Part shown: one piece after another, positions 1 to 9,313 of the stretch
Numbering within the stretch: position 1 is the first letter of the stretch
How the letters are laid out: every line of letters begins with the position of its first letter
DNA from: Pseudomonadota bacterium
GTDB taxonomy: Bacteria > Desulfobacterota > Desulfobacteria > Desulfobacterales > Desulfolunaceae
Reading direction: 5' to 3'
Assembly: GCA_018818835.1 (NCBI GenBank)
Contig: JAHIRD010000098.1
Coordinates: forward strand, 1 to 55,506
Length of the DNA: 55,506 nt
Position numbers and translations under genes: made by a program
The notes under the pieces: model-generated
Databases searched by the model: none
The model's input: only the letters and a program-made list of their open reading frames with translations
What the model was told of the DNA's origin: nothing

Positions 1-341
1 AGAAGATATCTCTCGTCCATGATAAATGATGAGAACCGGCCCTGCCATAAATGCCCCCGCCACCCTTCACGAAAATTGATCCGACGTGTGTATCGCCGAT
101 GAGCTTCACCAACAGCAAGATTCAATCCGTCTTTTGTTTCCGGGACAAGGATAAGATGGACGTGGTTTGGCATAAGGCAATATGCCCATACTGAAACATG
201 ATACCTCATACACCATTCCGACATCATTTCAATATAGGTGAGATAATCCTCATCATTGAAAAATGTCTGCTGACGCCTATTCCCGCGTTGTGTTATGTGG
301 TGTGGTATTCCCGGAGCCACCGCCCTTGCTATTCGTGCCAT
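1..341 (-). CDS. REP-associated tyrosine transposase (IS200-like, Y1_Tnp), 3' end beyond window
   Basis: The reverse strand reads from ATG at 341 to the window edge without a stop (113 codons). The start MARIARAVAPGIPHHITQRG is the hallmark N-terminus of REP-associated Y1/HUH transposases (RAYT/TnpA_REP). The HUH metal motif is seen as His60-Val-His62 in MPNHVHLIL. The conserved W-x-G-R-F segment before the catalytic-tyrosine helix is present, but the tyrosine itself lies outside the window. Family members are single-strand DNA nucleases that act on hairpin (REP) sequences and are often domesticated rather than freely mobile. A 16-bp perfect palindrome (TGATTTTTAAAAATCA, 341-356) overlaps the start region. 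No good ribosome-binding site is visible. Confidence 0.9.
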   Translation of the reverse strand, partial: MARIARAVAPGIPHHITQRGNRRQQTFFNDEDYLTYIEMMSEWCMRYHVSVWAYCLMPNHVHLILVPETKDGLNLAVGEAHRRYTRRINFREGWRGHLWQGRFSSFIMDERYL

Positions 342-738
342 GATTTTTAAAAATCAAATTCTTTCGGGGTTGTCAATAATTAAGTAAGGTGTCAGTGGCT
401 CCTTTTTTTGAATGTTGTTTTATATCGGATGGTTGCGAGCTACCAATATACTACAATACGATGAAAAATACCACGACAAAATGCGCTTTTCTTCATTATT
501 CCAGTTAGTTATTCTTGTGGATGGACACTAATTAGATTTTATGTTTCATATTGATGATTTATATGTTACTAATATTTAAGTTTATTTAATTTTTTATTCA
601 AAATTTCAAATGCTGATTTTAATTTTAGCCATTAAAACACCAATTCTAAATGGCTACATTGACTTGACAACTTTACGGACTTATCATATTTACGTACGAT
701 AATTAATAATCTTTATAAGATTTAATGTCTGGATTGAT
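342..738. other. AT-rich intergenic region before the three-gene module
   Basis: About 400 bases with no credible gene. It separates the divergent transposase gene from the AT-rich module and has the same low GC as the module. The only signals noted are the palindrome at the transposase start and a possible promoter at 664-692. Confidence 0.6.
664..692 (+). promoter_or_regulatory. possible sigma-70 promoter of the three-gene module
   Basis: A perfect -35 hexamer TTGACA (664-669) is followed after 17 bases by a weak -10 (TATTTA, 687-692; CATATT at 685-690 is an alternative). Two copies of TTTACG[G/T]AC, starting at 672 and 689, overlap it in direct repeat and could be an operator. The first codon of the module lies about 45 bases downstream. 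Confidence 0.35.
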
Positions 739-1422
739 ATGTCAAAATACAAAAAAATGACCGAAGAAGCGAGCATCGTATTAGTTGGTTCGTTTAATCC
801 GGCAATTTTTCATCCTGAATGGTTACTTCGCCACGATTTGATTTCAGAAGATGATATTGATATTAATAAAATTGATATAGTTCATCCAGATCTTTCAAAG
901 TTTTATTTCGATTGGTTGGCTATAGAAGTAATACCATCTAAATTTACCGCTCGCACCAATGACCCTTCAAAATATAGTCCCCTAAGAGATTTAGTTGTCT
1001 CTATTTTTAACATTTTAGAGCATACACCAATTAATCAACTTGGCTTAAATCTGATAATGAATTTTTCAATTTCAAGTGAAGATGATTGGCATAGAATTGG
1101 TGATACCTTAGCTCCAAAAGAAATATGGAACGCCTCACTACAAAATATTTTATCTCTCACATCATTAAATCATAGAGTTGGATTAAAGTCTTTATCGATA
1201 ACAACAAAACGAAATGATGATTACGACGGGGATATTAATATTTCAATTGGGCCTTCAGCAGTTGAAAAATTTTCAGTAAATTACTCTGTAAATAATCATA
1301 TCGAATTAAAAAAAGATAAACTTGATCTGTCATCAACAGAGGTAATATCTAACCTTTGGGATAAATCTGTCAAAATGGCACAAAATTTGGCCGATACAAC
1401 ATTAACGGAGATATTACAATAA
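739..1422 (+). CDS. unrecognised protein, first gene of AT-rich MBL module
   Basis: 227 residues with no signal peptide or membrane segment, so probably cytoplasmic. I do not recognise the family. The N-terminus (ASIVLVGSFNPAIFHPEWL) suggests a beta-strand followed by a short helix. Later come an acidic stretch (SEDDIDINKIDI) and a second half rich in predicted beta-strands (HRVGLKSLSITTKRNDDYDG, then INISIGPS). Its stop TAA overlaps the next gene's ATG by one base, so the pair is almost certainly co-translated. GC content is far below the genes to the right, consistent with transfer. Function unknown; the tight linkage to genes at 1422 and 1936 suggests a single three-component system. Confidence 0.8.
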   Translation: MSKYKKMTEEASIVLVGSFNPAIFHPEWLLRHDLISEDDIDINKIDIVHPDLSKFYFDWLAIEVIPSKFTARTNDPSKYSPLRDLVVSIFNILEHTPINQLGLNLIMNFSISSEDDWHRIGDTLAPKEIWNASLQNILSLTSLNHRVGLKSLSITTKRNDDYDGDINISIGPSAVEKFSVNYSVNNHIELKKDKLDLSSTEVISNLWDKSVKMAQNLADTTLTEILQ

Positions 1423-1955
1423 TGAATACAGCTCAAAACTTATATTCACCATACAGCACTTCTCCTATCCCTGATTTATACGAAGTGCCAGAAAGGATAG
1501 AATCTGAACAAAATAGTGATAGTTCTACAAGATTAATTGTTAATAAAGAAAATATTACTGAAGCAATACAGGCGACTACAAAACACATCCCAAAAATCAA
1601 TGTTGCTTTACCTTTTTCGAAACCTCTCCCAGGAAAATTTCAATTATTGCAATTATGGGAAGGACGCATTACTCAAATCAATAATGAAGATTTTTCGGCA
1701 ATTATTGTTGATAAAACTCATCCTGAGTTTAATGATGAGTTAGTTACAATTGATATTGAAGAAATCACACCTGCGGAATTATCATTGCTACAAATTGGTG
1801 CAGTTTTTTATTGGTCAATTGGTTATGCTGATTATCCAGGTAGAGGTCGAAGTAGAGAATCAAAAATACGTTTTAGACGACTACCTGGATGGACAAAAAA
1901 GGAACTTAACAGAGCAATAGAATCTGGGAAAAAACTTGCAGCTTACTTCGACTGA
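1422..1955 (+). CDS. unrecognised protein, second gene of AT-rich MBL module
   Basis: 177 residues, soluble. The first ~60 residues look disordered and polar (Ser, Asn, Glu). The rest looks like a compact beta-rich domain: WEGRITQINNEDFSAIIVD, then ELVTIDIEEI, LLQIGAVFYWSIGYAD and a basic segment SKIRFRRLPGWTKKELNRAI. The pattern (strand-rich core, then basic helix) could suit a nucleic-acid or protein-binding module, but I recognise no family and assign no function. It overlaps the previous gene by one base and the next by 20 bases, the signature of a translationally coupled set. Confidence 0.8.
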   Translation: MNTAQNLYSPYSTSPIPDLYEVPERIESEQNSDSSTRLIVNKENITEAIQATTKHIPKINVALPFSKPLPGKFQLLQLWEGRITQINNEDFSAIIVDKTHPEFNDELVTIDIEEITPAELSLLQIGAVFYWSIGYADYPGRGRSRESKIRFRRLPGWTKKELNRAIESGKKLAAYFD

Positions 1956-3069
1956 TATTGAATATTGCATACCATTACAAAATGAATTTGAAATATCACT
2001 TTTTGGCCCTGGTGTTGGCGAATGCATTGTTGCACATTTAGGCGATAATAAATGGATAATAGTTGATTCGTGCTGTAAACCAAAAAGCAAAGAGCCAATT
2101 GCATTAGAATACTTAAATCAAATTGGCGTTAACCCATCAGAATCAGTTGTTTTATTTATTGTAACCCATTGGCATAGTGACCACATTCGAGGAGCATCAA
2201 AAATTGTTAAAGAATGTACTTCTGCTCGATTTGGATATCCAAGCGCTCTTTTAAAAGAAGAATTTTTAAAATTGGTATCTGCGTACTCTGGAATACCCAA
2301 TAATCGAATAATTGATAAAGAAAATTCTGGGACAATAGAATTCGCTAAAATAGTTAATATTCTGTTTGATAGATGTGAGTCAAATCCAAAGTATAAAATT
2401 AATCAATTAGTACCAATCCAAAGTGACAGAGTTTTATATTCTTCAAATGTAACAAATGCTAATGTTTCAATCCGCTCGTTATCTCCTTCAGACAAATCTT
2501 ATCATAATTCAATTTTAGAATTTGCTTCTCTTTTGCCAAAACAAAACGAAATGATAAAAGTTATTCCATCTCCAACCAAAAACAACAATTCGGTTGTCCT
2601 TTGGATAGATTTTAATATAACTCAGGCACTTCTCGGTTCGGATTTAGAAGAAACAAATGACCCACTTACAGGTTGGACCACAATAATAAATTCACCTGTA
2701 CGACCTCATGGGAAAGCTTCTATTTTTAAAATACCTCATCATGGTTCAGAAAACGGCCATAGCCATGATGTTTGGGGAAAAATGGTAAATAGTTCACCAG
2801 TTAGTATTCTAACTTCTAAAATAGGTGGTCAAAATTCAATCCCAAAAATACCAGATATTGAAAGAATTAAAAAGTATTCATCTGAAATATACTGTACAAA
2901 AGTACCAATAGCCGCTAAACCTAAACGTGACCATACAGTCGAAAAAATGTTCAAAGTAATAGCCAAAAATAGAACGATTATAGGAGATAAAATCGGCCAT
3001 ATTCAAATTCGATTCAGCGACATGTCAAATATAAAGGTAAACTACCAATATCCGGCAGAAAAATTATAA
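1936..3069 (+). CDS. metallo-beta-lactamase-fold hydrolase, third gene of AT-rich module
   Basis: 377 residues. The metal-binding signature HxHxDH is seen in VTHWHSDHIRGA (about residues 76-87), and a second ligand region IPHHGSENGHSHDVW (about 270-284) is typical of the ComEC/Rec2-like MBL subfamily. Unlike ComEC it has no membrane segments, so it is a stand-alone cytoplasmic enzyme. Family members hydrolyse phosphodiesters, nucleic acids or other esters; the substrate here cannot be read from sequence. The start at 1936 lies inside the preceding gene, implying coupled translation. ComEC-like solo MBL proteins often occur in accessory and defence loci, which together with the AT bias makes a defence role plausible but unproven. 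Confidence 0.85.
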   Translation: MQLTSTDIEYCIPLQNEFEISLFGPGVGECIVAHLGDNKWIIVDSCCKPKSKEPIALEYLNQIGVNPSESVVLFIVTHWHSDHIRGASKIVKECTSARFGYPSALLKEEFLKLVSAYSGIPNNRIIDKENSGTIEFAKIVNILFDRCESNPKYKINQLVPIQSDRVLYSSNVTNANVSIRSLSPSDKSYHNSILEFASLLPKQNEMIKVIPSPTKNNNSVVLWIDFNITQALLGSDLEETNDPLTGWTTIINSPVRPHGKASIFKIPHHGSENGHSHDVWGKMVNSSPVSILTSKIGGQNSIPKIPDIERIKKYSSEIYCTKVPIAAKPKRDHTVEKMFKVIAKNRTIIGDKIGHIQIRFSDMSNIKVNYQYPAEKL

Positions 3070-3107
3070 TTCTTTCTTAATGAATTAGGGAATTAGGGTC
3101 AAAATCG

Positions 3108-6100
3108 CTAACTGTCCTTCCTGATACGCTTTAACGTGTTTTCATCGAATTTGAATCGCAGTTTCATGAAGGGGCCGTCGCCGTGATAGCTGTCGCCTTC
3201 GAGATCGGCGTCAAAGCGGTCGAAGGAATAACCCAAAGAAAACCAGAGTTGTTGAATTATCCGGTATCCGACTTCCGCAGACCCGCCATGCAGTCGGCTG
3301 TGGGTCAGATGCGACGTCAGCAGGCGGTATTCCGCGCCGACATCGAAGCGGTCTGTCAGATCGTATATGAATCGGGCCGAGATGAGGTCTGTGTAGGATG
3401 AAATGGTGTCTTGCTTTTCAAGTTTTCCTGCATATTTACCTGTCAGTTGCAGTTTTCGGCTAAATTGATAATTTCCTTCGGTGGAAAAGATATACGAATC
3501 GGTGCTGTACAAAGACTCAGGGCTTGTCCGTTTCTCATACTTATATTCTATTTTGCTCAAGGCGTTGAACCGGTCGTAAACCAGGGGGCGGTAGGCGATA
3601 CCCACCATTGCACGGGAGGCGTGATCTTCTCCATCGACGCCTCTTTTTTCCAGGAAATACCGTTCTCTTAAGAGCATCGTGTAATCGGGATTGAGTTTAT
3701 AAGCCATACCCGCTTCTGCGAGATAGGAATCGTTGCCGTTGTCCACAAGTTCATGTCTGTGTTCTGTCCTGCCGGTTAATTTAATATCACCTTTGGGCAG
3801 ATATTCCACGCCGCCGGCAACTGCGTAAGCATCGGGTTCGTTGATGTTTTCATCACCGCTCAAAGTGCTCAGATACTCGCCGGCAAGGTTTAACGTGGTG
3901 TCGGTCCTGATCTTAAATGTGTTCTTCAGCCCCAGAACCTGTTGGTTGCGGGAGCCTGCGGAACCATCGGATATACGGTATTCCTCGTAGGCTGTTGTGC
4001 TTTTTGTCAATTGCGATTCAGCGCCGAGAAGGGTTCTGATCTGTGTGTCATTCTGATTTTTGGCGTACTCTTCACGGACGTAAAGACGGTTTTTGTCGTT
4101 GATATTGTAGTCAAGTCCCCCCTGGCTTAAGGATAGTTCATTTCCGTCCACGTCTTGTTTGTGGCTTAATGACATGGTCACATTGGGCAGAAGTTCTCTT
4201 TCCAGTGCCAGCTTGAGGGAGGTGGACTGATCCGGTGTTTCATAGGCGTTGAGAAAAGGGACTCCGTTTAAAAGTCCACCCGGTGTATACGGCGTCTGCG
4301 ACGGAGTCTCGGTCAGATTAGTTGATGTTTCATGGGACACTTCGGCGCTTAATGTGGTTTTGGAAAATTTTTTGGTTGCCCCCGCAGACGCCAGTTGATG
4401 GGATGACACGTTGATCGCGTCATATTCATCCAGATATTTCGCTGTGATGTTCAGTCCGGGCATGATTTCATAGTCCCCGTCCAATCCCCATTTTCGCGTG
4501 CCGCGAATGGCGTCGGTGGCAGAGGGGTTGTTGAAGTAGTCGCTCAAAATCCTGTAGTAACCGCCAAGGGACAGGTGTTCAATGGGTTGGCTTTTTATAT
4601 CAAAGGCCCAGCCGTCGCCGGTTTGTGAATCAAGGGAGTTGCTGAGATCGAACAGGCTGCGGGTATTGGCATATTCAGCTTTGACAATGGTCTTGAACGG
4701 AAGATTCAGGGTGACATCCGTGGCCGTCAGGTGGTAGTCGCTGATGGCGTTTTCTTCGACGATGCCGGTGGCTCCTATGTTCAATCGTTCGCTGACCTTA
4801 TACGAAGCCCGGCCGCCGTATATGCCGTATTTATCACCGTCACCCAGCCCCTCATAGGTGACGATAATGTAAATGGGATTGCCTTGTGCATCATGGCTTG
4901 GAATGGGCGCCTTGAAAAGAAGCGTTCCCATGTCATAGTCTATGTCGTAGTCAGATCCGCCTAATTTTATTTCTTTTTTCAGGATGTGGTCTGGCTGAAG
5001 GCGATCACGTGTTTCGATGACCACCCGTTCCGTTCCTTGGATGATCTGATGGTTGTTAAGATAGTATAAACCTGAAATCCCCTTGCCCGGAAGGGTATCT
5101 TTAAACTGGCTCTGATCGGTGTAGGTTCCGAACGCACGGAGATGAAGCCTGTCTGTATGTCCTTCAAATTTAAGGCCATTGAAGGAACGCGTGTATGAGC
5201 CCAGGGTCGTTTCCGTAAGATCTGTCCTGTAATCACCATAAAGCAGAGATGATTTACCCTTTTCCAGCTTCACATAAAGATTTTCCCGGGAAAGTGCTTC
5301 ATATCCGGTGGTGCTCTCATCGCCGTATACCGGGTATTTGTCCTCCGAGTCGAGGCGGGTGTCCGATTCCCGGAAAAGTTCATCCGATGAATTTTTATTC
5401 GAATCATAGGCAGAGGTGATCACAATGTCTTTGTAGAGATTTCCCTTGAGGAAAAAAGCACCGCGGCCGTTGAGGTATGTTCCGTCGTCGTAAAACGTTC
5501 TGTCTTCAAGATAGCGGGTATCCCCTGATGAACGGCCATGCCCCAAGGTCACTTCGCCGAGGCCGACGATAAACATCTGCCGCTGATTGGGGGCAAAATA
5601 GATATCGGCCGATTCGTTCAGATTGCCGACCTCCACGTAGATTTTGGCATCTCCTGTTTCCCTTGGGGCAATGACCGAGAAATGGGCGATACCGTCTTTG
5701 CAGGGTATCTGAAGACCCTCTGTGGACGGGTCAGCGTCCGTCTCCAGTATGTCTCCGGACGTAACAGAGGCGGTAATGGTGGGAAAAGCAGGAACAGGCC
5801 GCCCTTTATGATCTTCCACAGACACCGTGACGCCGATCCGGGATTGTCCGTCGGCCTCAACCTCTTTCAGGTCGGGCCTGATACCAATTCGCTCAGGTTT
5901 TCCCAGGTTTCCCACCCTTATTTTTTGGGTTCCCCGGACAAGGCCTGCGGCATCTTTTATTTCGGCACAGATCAGATTCTCTTGACCGCTCTTGAGTCGG
6001 ACATCAATAAATTCGTACAGGATCACGCCGCTGTTGTTATTCTCGATTTTTGTGCCGATCTGACGGTCGGGTACGTTTGCGCCATTGACCGTCAAGGTCA

Positions 6101-9100
6101 GGCTCGTATGCGTCGGTGTCTTGACATGAACGCGGATGCTGTTTCGCATGGAAACGGACTGGTCCAAAGGTGTAAGGATATCCAGCTCCGGTGACAGGGT
6201 CAACATCTGTTTCGACAATGACGGCTCAGAAGCCTCTTTTGCCGTAAGCGGTAGCGCTGCATCTGTTTTTGTGGCCACACCCGTTTGGGTTAGGCGTCCT
6301 TCCCTGGTGGTTAGGGTCGCAGGGGGGGAACCTCCCTTTTCCGGTTCAATGATATCCGGGGCGGTTTCATTCTTTTTCATACCGTCTTTGGGCGCAGCTT
6401 TCTCCGGGGGCGCTGTCGGTTTAGGCGCGGGTTTATCCACTGCGAAATTAGCCTTGAACAGGCCTCCGGGCGTCATATCCACAAACTGGGACGTGCCGCT
6501 GGTCATAAATCGGTTGGAAAGGGGCTTGGGTACGAGGCCCGGGGGCAGGCTTGTTTCGTCGAGACGAAGAACATGGGTTCCCGATGATACTCCGGTGATG
6601 GAAAATTTACCCTTTTGGTCTGTAATCACGCGGGTACCATCTTCAAGATACAGCGCCACATCCGGAATCCCTTTGTCGTGATTGGCCAATCCGTTTCCAT
6701 CCTCATCCATGAAAACGCGCCCGATAATCGTCCCCTTGGTCGTGAAAACACCTTGGGAAATGGAGATCTTCACGAACGCATTGTTGGAAACAACGGGCCT
6801 GCCCACACTGGTGCCTGAACACGATGCTGTATTAATCGCATGGCCTGGGGGGGTATCAGGCCCCACAACAGCACGATACGAGAGTTCAATGGAATTGCCG
6901 GGGGCAAGATAGGTCAACGGCCATGTCCAGGTCCGTTTGCCGCCAGCGATGGGGTCAGCGGCGGTCATCCCGCCAATCAACGTTGATCCGCTGATGTAGG
7001 ACATCCCGTGGGGCATGACATCTGAAACCCTTATGTCATGAACGGGGGATTGGCCCGTGTTATCCATCTTCAGCGTATAAATAACAAGATCACCCATGGA
7101 GGCCATGGTTTTATTGGCTGTTTTTGTCATCCTCAAAAGCCCCGACGGCGGATCCAGCGGAATGTCGTTGATTAGGGGCGGATCACCGATGCTCATGGTG
7201 AATTTTCCACCCCGGGAACCGTCTCCAATGGTAAACCCCGTGGGCAAATCCTCATCGGGAACTGCGGAGGGATACGTATAATCTGTGGGTGGAATGACCT
7301 GGAAACAGTAATCATCTGGCGGAACCAAAGGAAAGGCAAATCGGCCGTCATCGCCTGTTGCAGGTGCCGGATTGACCTGATTGGGAGGAAGAGTCGGCCA
7401 ACTTGTCACATCGCAGGAATCGGTCTGATTGTTCCAGTTCCTCAAGATGACCTGGGCACCTGAAACAGGCATCCCTGTGGCAGAATCAAACACAATGCCG
7501 GCAGGGTCGATCAGGGCTGATGAAACGTGTACCGGCGCCGCATCCAGAAGATCCGTATAGACAACGCGTATGCGCGTACTGGAAACAACCGTCATCTCGC
7601 CGTTTTCACTGTCCGTAACCGTCAGCGTACTGGGAATACTGCCACGAAATATTCCCGTGTCCGGTCCTGTTTCGTACAATGTCATCGTTTCCGTGTCCGG
7701 GTTAAGCACATTCGGTATGGCTTTGTTCATGGATGACTTTGAAGCGGATATCGCCTCCTGTGTGGGATTCGTCAAAACCACGGTGACCGTTTCGTCCACA
7801 GACGGATCAAGGTTTTGATCGGGGTCCATGGCCTGAAGGTAGAGGGTGTCTCCGCCCATATATCCATAGGCAGGCTGCCATGATACGTCAAAAAAAGCCA
7901 CCACCCCGGGTGTTCTGGCCGTCACGCTTGTGGAGAGGGTGGCGGAGGCGGTTTTTCTCTGCACCTCAACCGATGTGACCGAAGCGGTATTGGTCACATC
8001 CATCCCGAGGGTGACTGCGGTGTCTATGGAAACGGTAAGATGCACTGTCTTTATTGCACCGGGATCAATATCCCCTATCGCCCATCGAACGGTACCGGCC
8101 GTTAATGTGTAAGGACTGTCGGAACCTATGAACGTCATGGGTGACGGAAGCGGGTCTTCGAGAACAATGCCTGTGACCTTGACATCTCCGTCATTGGTTA
8201 TCGTAAAGGTATAGATGACCTGTGCGCCGGGGGCGACGTCTTGCGTCGGAACCGTTTTGGTGAACTGAAGGGAGGGGTGCACCACCACGGGGATAAATAA
8301 TTGATTGGAACTTTCCGGGACGGTTTCGTTACTTGTGATGGTGGCTATGGACGTGATGATGGCTCCATCGGCGGCGATAGTGGAGACAGACGCCCTGAAA
8401 CTGACATTTCCTGATGATCCCGGTGAGATGATGCCCACCGGCCACGTGATGGTGCGGTCAACCAGGCTACCGCCCCCTGTGATTGACCCTGAAACAAGGG
8501 CGGTTTGGGACGGAAGTTCACTGTGAATGATGCCATTGTTGGCGGCCATGTTGCCGATGTTGCTGTAATGGAGGGTATAAACAATAAAACCTCCCGGGGC
8601 TGTGCTTGCGACGGATGCGGAAAGGCTAAGCACAAGATGGGGTGCTGATCCGACCGGTGTTGTCAGGGAGATGGCGTCCCTTGCCCCCTCTGCGGCCGTT
8701 GCGGTTATGGAGAAAGGAAGTTCTGTCCCGTTGGGCGTTCCGGGTATCACGGTGCTTGTTATAATTAAGGTAAGGCTTCCACCGGAGGGGATGTCACCCA
8801 GGTCCCAGCTTGGGGCAGAGGGCAACACGATGCCGTCACGGGTGGCGCTCTGAAACTGAAGGTTGGCGGATAGTGTGGGTGTTGTCGTGACCGCTGTTGC
8901 CGATAGGTTGCCCGTATTACGAATGATTATGGTATAGGTCAGCGTTTCGCCGGCAGAGACAGGATTCGGATTGGCGTTTGCGCTGATAGTCAATACCGGA
9001 GCCCCGCTGATTTCCGTTTCCACAGTGGCTGATGTGACCTGAGGGAACACGTAACCGTTTTCACCGCTGAAGGTGGCCGTGGCCGTATTCGTCACGCGGG

Positions 9101-9242
9101 TTCCCATAGGTGGCGTCAAGGCCAGGGCAAAGGCGGCGTCGACAGCAAGGCATGCCATGACAAAAAAAGCCATGGCAATCCTTCCTGTGAACAGTCTATG
9201 TGTAATAAATTCAGTCATAGCCTCTGCTGAAATCAAACGCAT
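3108..9242 (-). CDS. giant DUF11-repeat surface protein with C-terminal outer-membrane beta-barrel
   Basis: 2044 residues, last gene of a four-gene minus-strand cluster. Layout: signal peptide (about 1-41, ending AAFA-LA); several DUF11/TIGR01451 repeats (about 45-450; motif GxxxxYTxxxxNxG); an Ig-like stretch; a carboxypeptidase-regulatory-like domain (about 580-660); another DUF11; an SdrD-B-like domain starting GTIIGRVFMDEDGNG (about 830-900); a Pro/Lys/Ala-rich linker (about 930-1000); Ig/Big-1-like domains (DGQSRIGVTVSVEDHKGRPV near 1131); and from about 1220 a long series of alternating aromatic/polar strands typical of an outer-membrane barrel. The N-terminal domains are probably in the periplasm or at the surface. 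An adhesin or surface-assembly anchor is my inference. The start is uncertain: an internal ATG 23 codons later has a much better AGGAAGGA site but would leave a signal peptide without positive charge. Confidence 0.85.
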   Translation of the reverse strand: MRLISAEAMTEFITHRLFTGRIAMAFFVMACLAVDAAFALALTPPMGTRVTNTATATFSGENGYVFPQVTSATVETEISGAPVLTISANANPNPVSAGETLTYTIIIRNTGNLSATAVTTTPTLSANLQFQSATRDGIVLPSAPSWDLGDIPSGGSLTLIITSTVIPGTPNGTELPFSITATAAEGARDAISLTTPVGSAPHLVLSLSASVASTAPGGFIVYTLHYSNIGNMAANNGIIHSELPSQTALVSGSITGGGSLVDRTITWPVGIISPGSSGNVSFRASVSTIAADGAIITSIATITSNETVPESSNQLFIPVVVHPSLQFTKTVPTQDVAPGAQVIYTFTITNDGDVKVTGIVLEDPLPSPMTFIGSDSPYTLTAGTVRWAIGDIDPGAIKTVHLTVSIDTAVTLGMDVTNTASVTSVEVQRKTASATLSTSVTARTPGVVAFFDVSWQPAYGYMGGDTLYLQAMDPDQNLDPSVDETVTVVLTNPTQEAISASKSSMNKAIPNVLNPDTETMTLYETGPDTGIFRGSIPSTLTVTDSENGEMTVVSSTRIRVVYTDLLDAAPVHVSSALIDPAGIVFDSATGMPVSGAQVILRNWNNQTDSCDVTSWPTLPPNQVNPAPATGDDGRFAFPLVPPDDYCFQVIPPTDYTYPSAVPDEDLPTGFTIGDGSRGGKFTMSIGDPPLINDIPLDPPSGLLRMTKTANKTMASMGDLVIYTLKMDNTGQSPVHDIRVSDVMPHGMSYISGSTLIGGMTAADPIAGGKRTWTWPLTYLAPGNSIELSYRAVVGPDTPPGHAINTASCSGTSVGRPVVSNNAFVKISISQGVFTTKGTIIGRVFMDEDGNGLANHDKGIPDVALYLEDGTRVITDQKGKFSITGVSSGTHVLRLDETSLPPGLVPKPLSNRFMTSGTSQFVDMTPGGLFKANFAVDKPAPKPTAPPEKAAPKDGMKKNETAPDIIEPEKGGSPPATLTTREGRLTQTGVATKTDAALPLTAKEASEPSLSKQMLTLSPELDILTPLDQSVSMRNSIRVHVKTPTHTSLTLTVNGANVPDRQIGTKIENNNSGVILYEFIDVRLKSGQENLICAEIKDAAGLVRGTQKIRVGNLGKPERIGIRPDLKEVEADGQSRIGVTVSVEDHKGRPVPAFPTITASVTSGDILETDADPSTEGLQIPCKDGIAHFSVIAPRETGDAKIYVEVGNLNESADIYFAPNQRQMFIVGLGEVTLGHGRSSGDTRYLEDRTFYDDGTYLNGRGAFFLKGNLYKDIVITSAYDSNKNSSDELFRESDTRLDSEDKYPVYGDESTTGYEALSRENLYVKLEKGKSSLLYGDYRTDLTETTLGSYTRSFNGLKFEGHTDRLHLRAFGTYTDQSQFKDTLPGKGISGLYYLNNHQIIQGTERVVIETRDRLQPDHILKKEIKLGGSDYDIDYDMGTLLFKAPIPSHDAQGNPIYIIVTYEGLGDGDKYGIYGGRASYKVSERLNIGATGIVEENAISDYHLTATDVTLNLPFKTIVKAEYANTRSLFDLSNSLDSQTGDGWAFDIKSQPIEHLSLGGYYRILSDYFNNPSATDAIRGTRKWGLDGDYEIMPGLNITAKYLDEYDAINVSSHQLASAGATKKFSKTTLSAEVSHETSTNLTETPSQTPYTPGGLLNGVPFLNAYETPDQSTSLKLALERELLPNVTMSLSHKQDVDGNELSLSQGGLDYNINDKNRLYVREEYAKNQNDTQIRTLLGAESQLTKSTTAYEEYRISDGSAGSRNQQVLGLKNTFKIRTDTTLNLAGEYLSTLSGDENINEPDAYAVAGGVEYLPKGDIKLTGRTEHRHELVDNGNDSYLAEAGMAYKLNPDYTMLLRERYFLEKRGVDGEDHASRAMVGIAYRPLVYDRFNALSKIEYKYEKRTSPESLYSTDSYIFSTEGNYQFSRKLQLTGKYAGKLEKQDTISSYTDLISARFIYDLTDRFDVGAEYRLLTSHLTHSRLHGGSAEVGYRIIQQLWFSLGYSFDRFDADLEGDSYHGDGPFMKLRFKFDENTLKRIRKDS

Positions 9243-9313
9243 GTTATGATTGATCCGGCAGGCGTCCGCTCACTCTTTTGTGGCTTAAAAAACGGACAGT
9301 TGCCTGGAATTGA

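Noticed and set aside
5538-6194. 218-codon open frame opposite the giant DUF11 gene
   Set aside because: Antisense to a clearly coding beta-barrel/Ig region; long by chance in GC-richer DNA.
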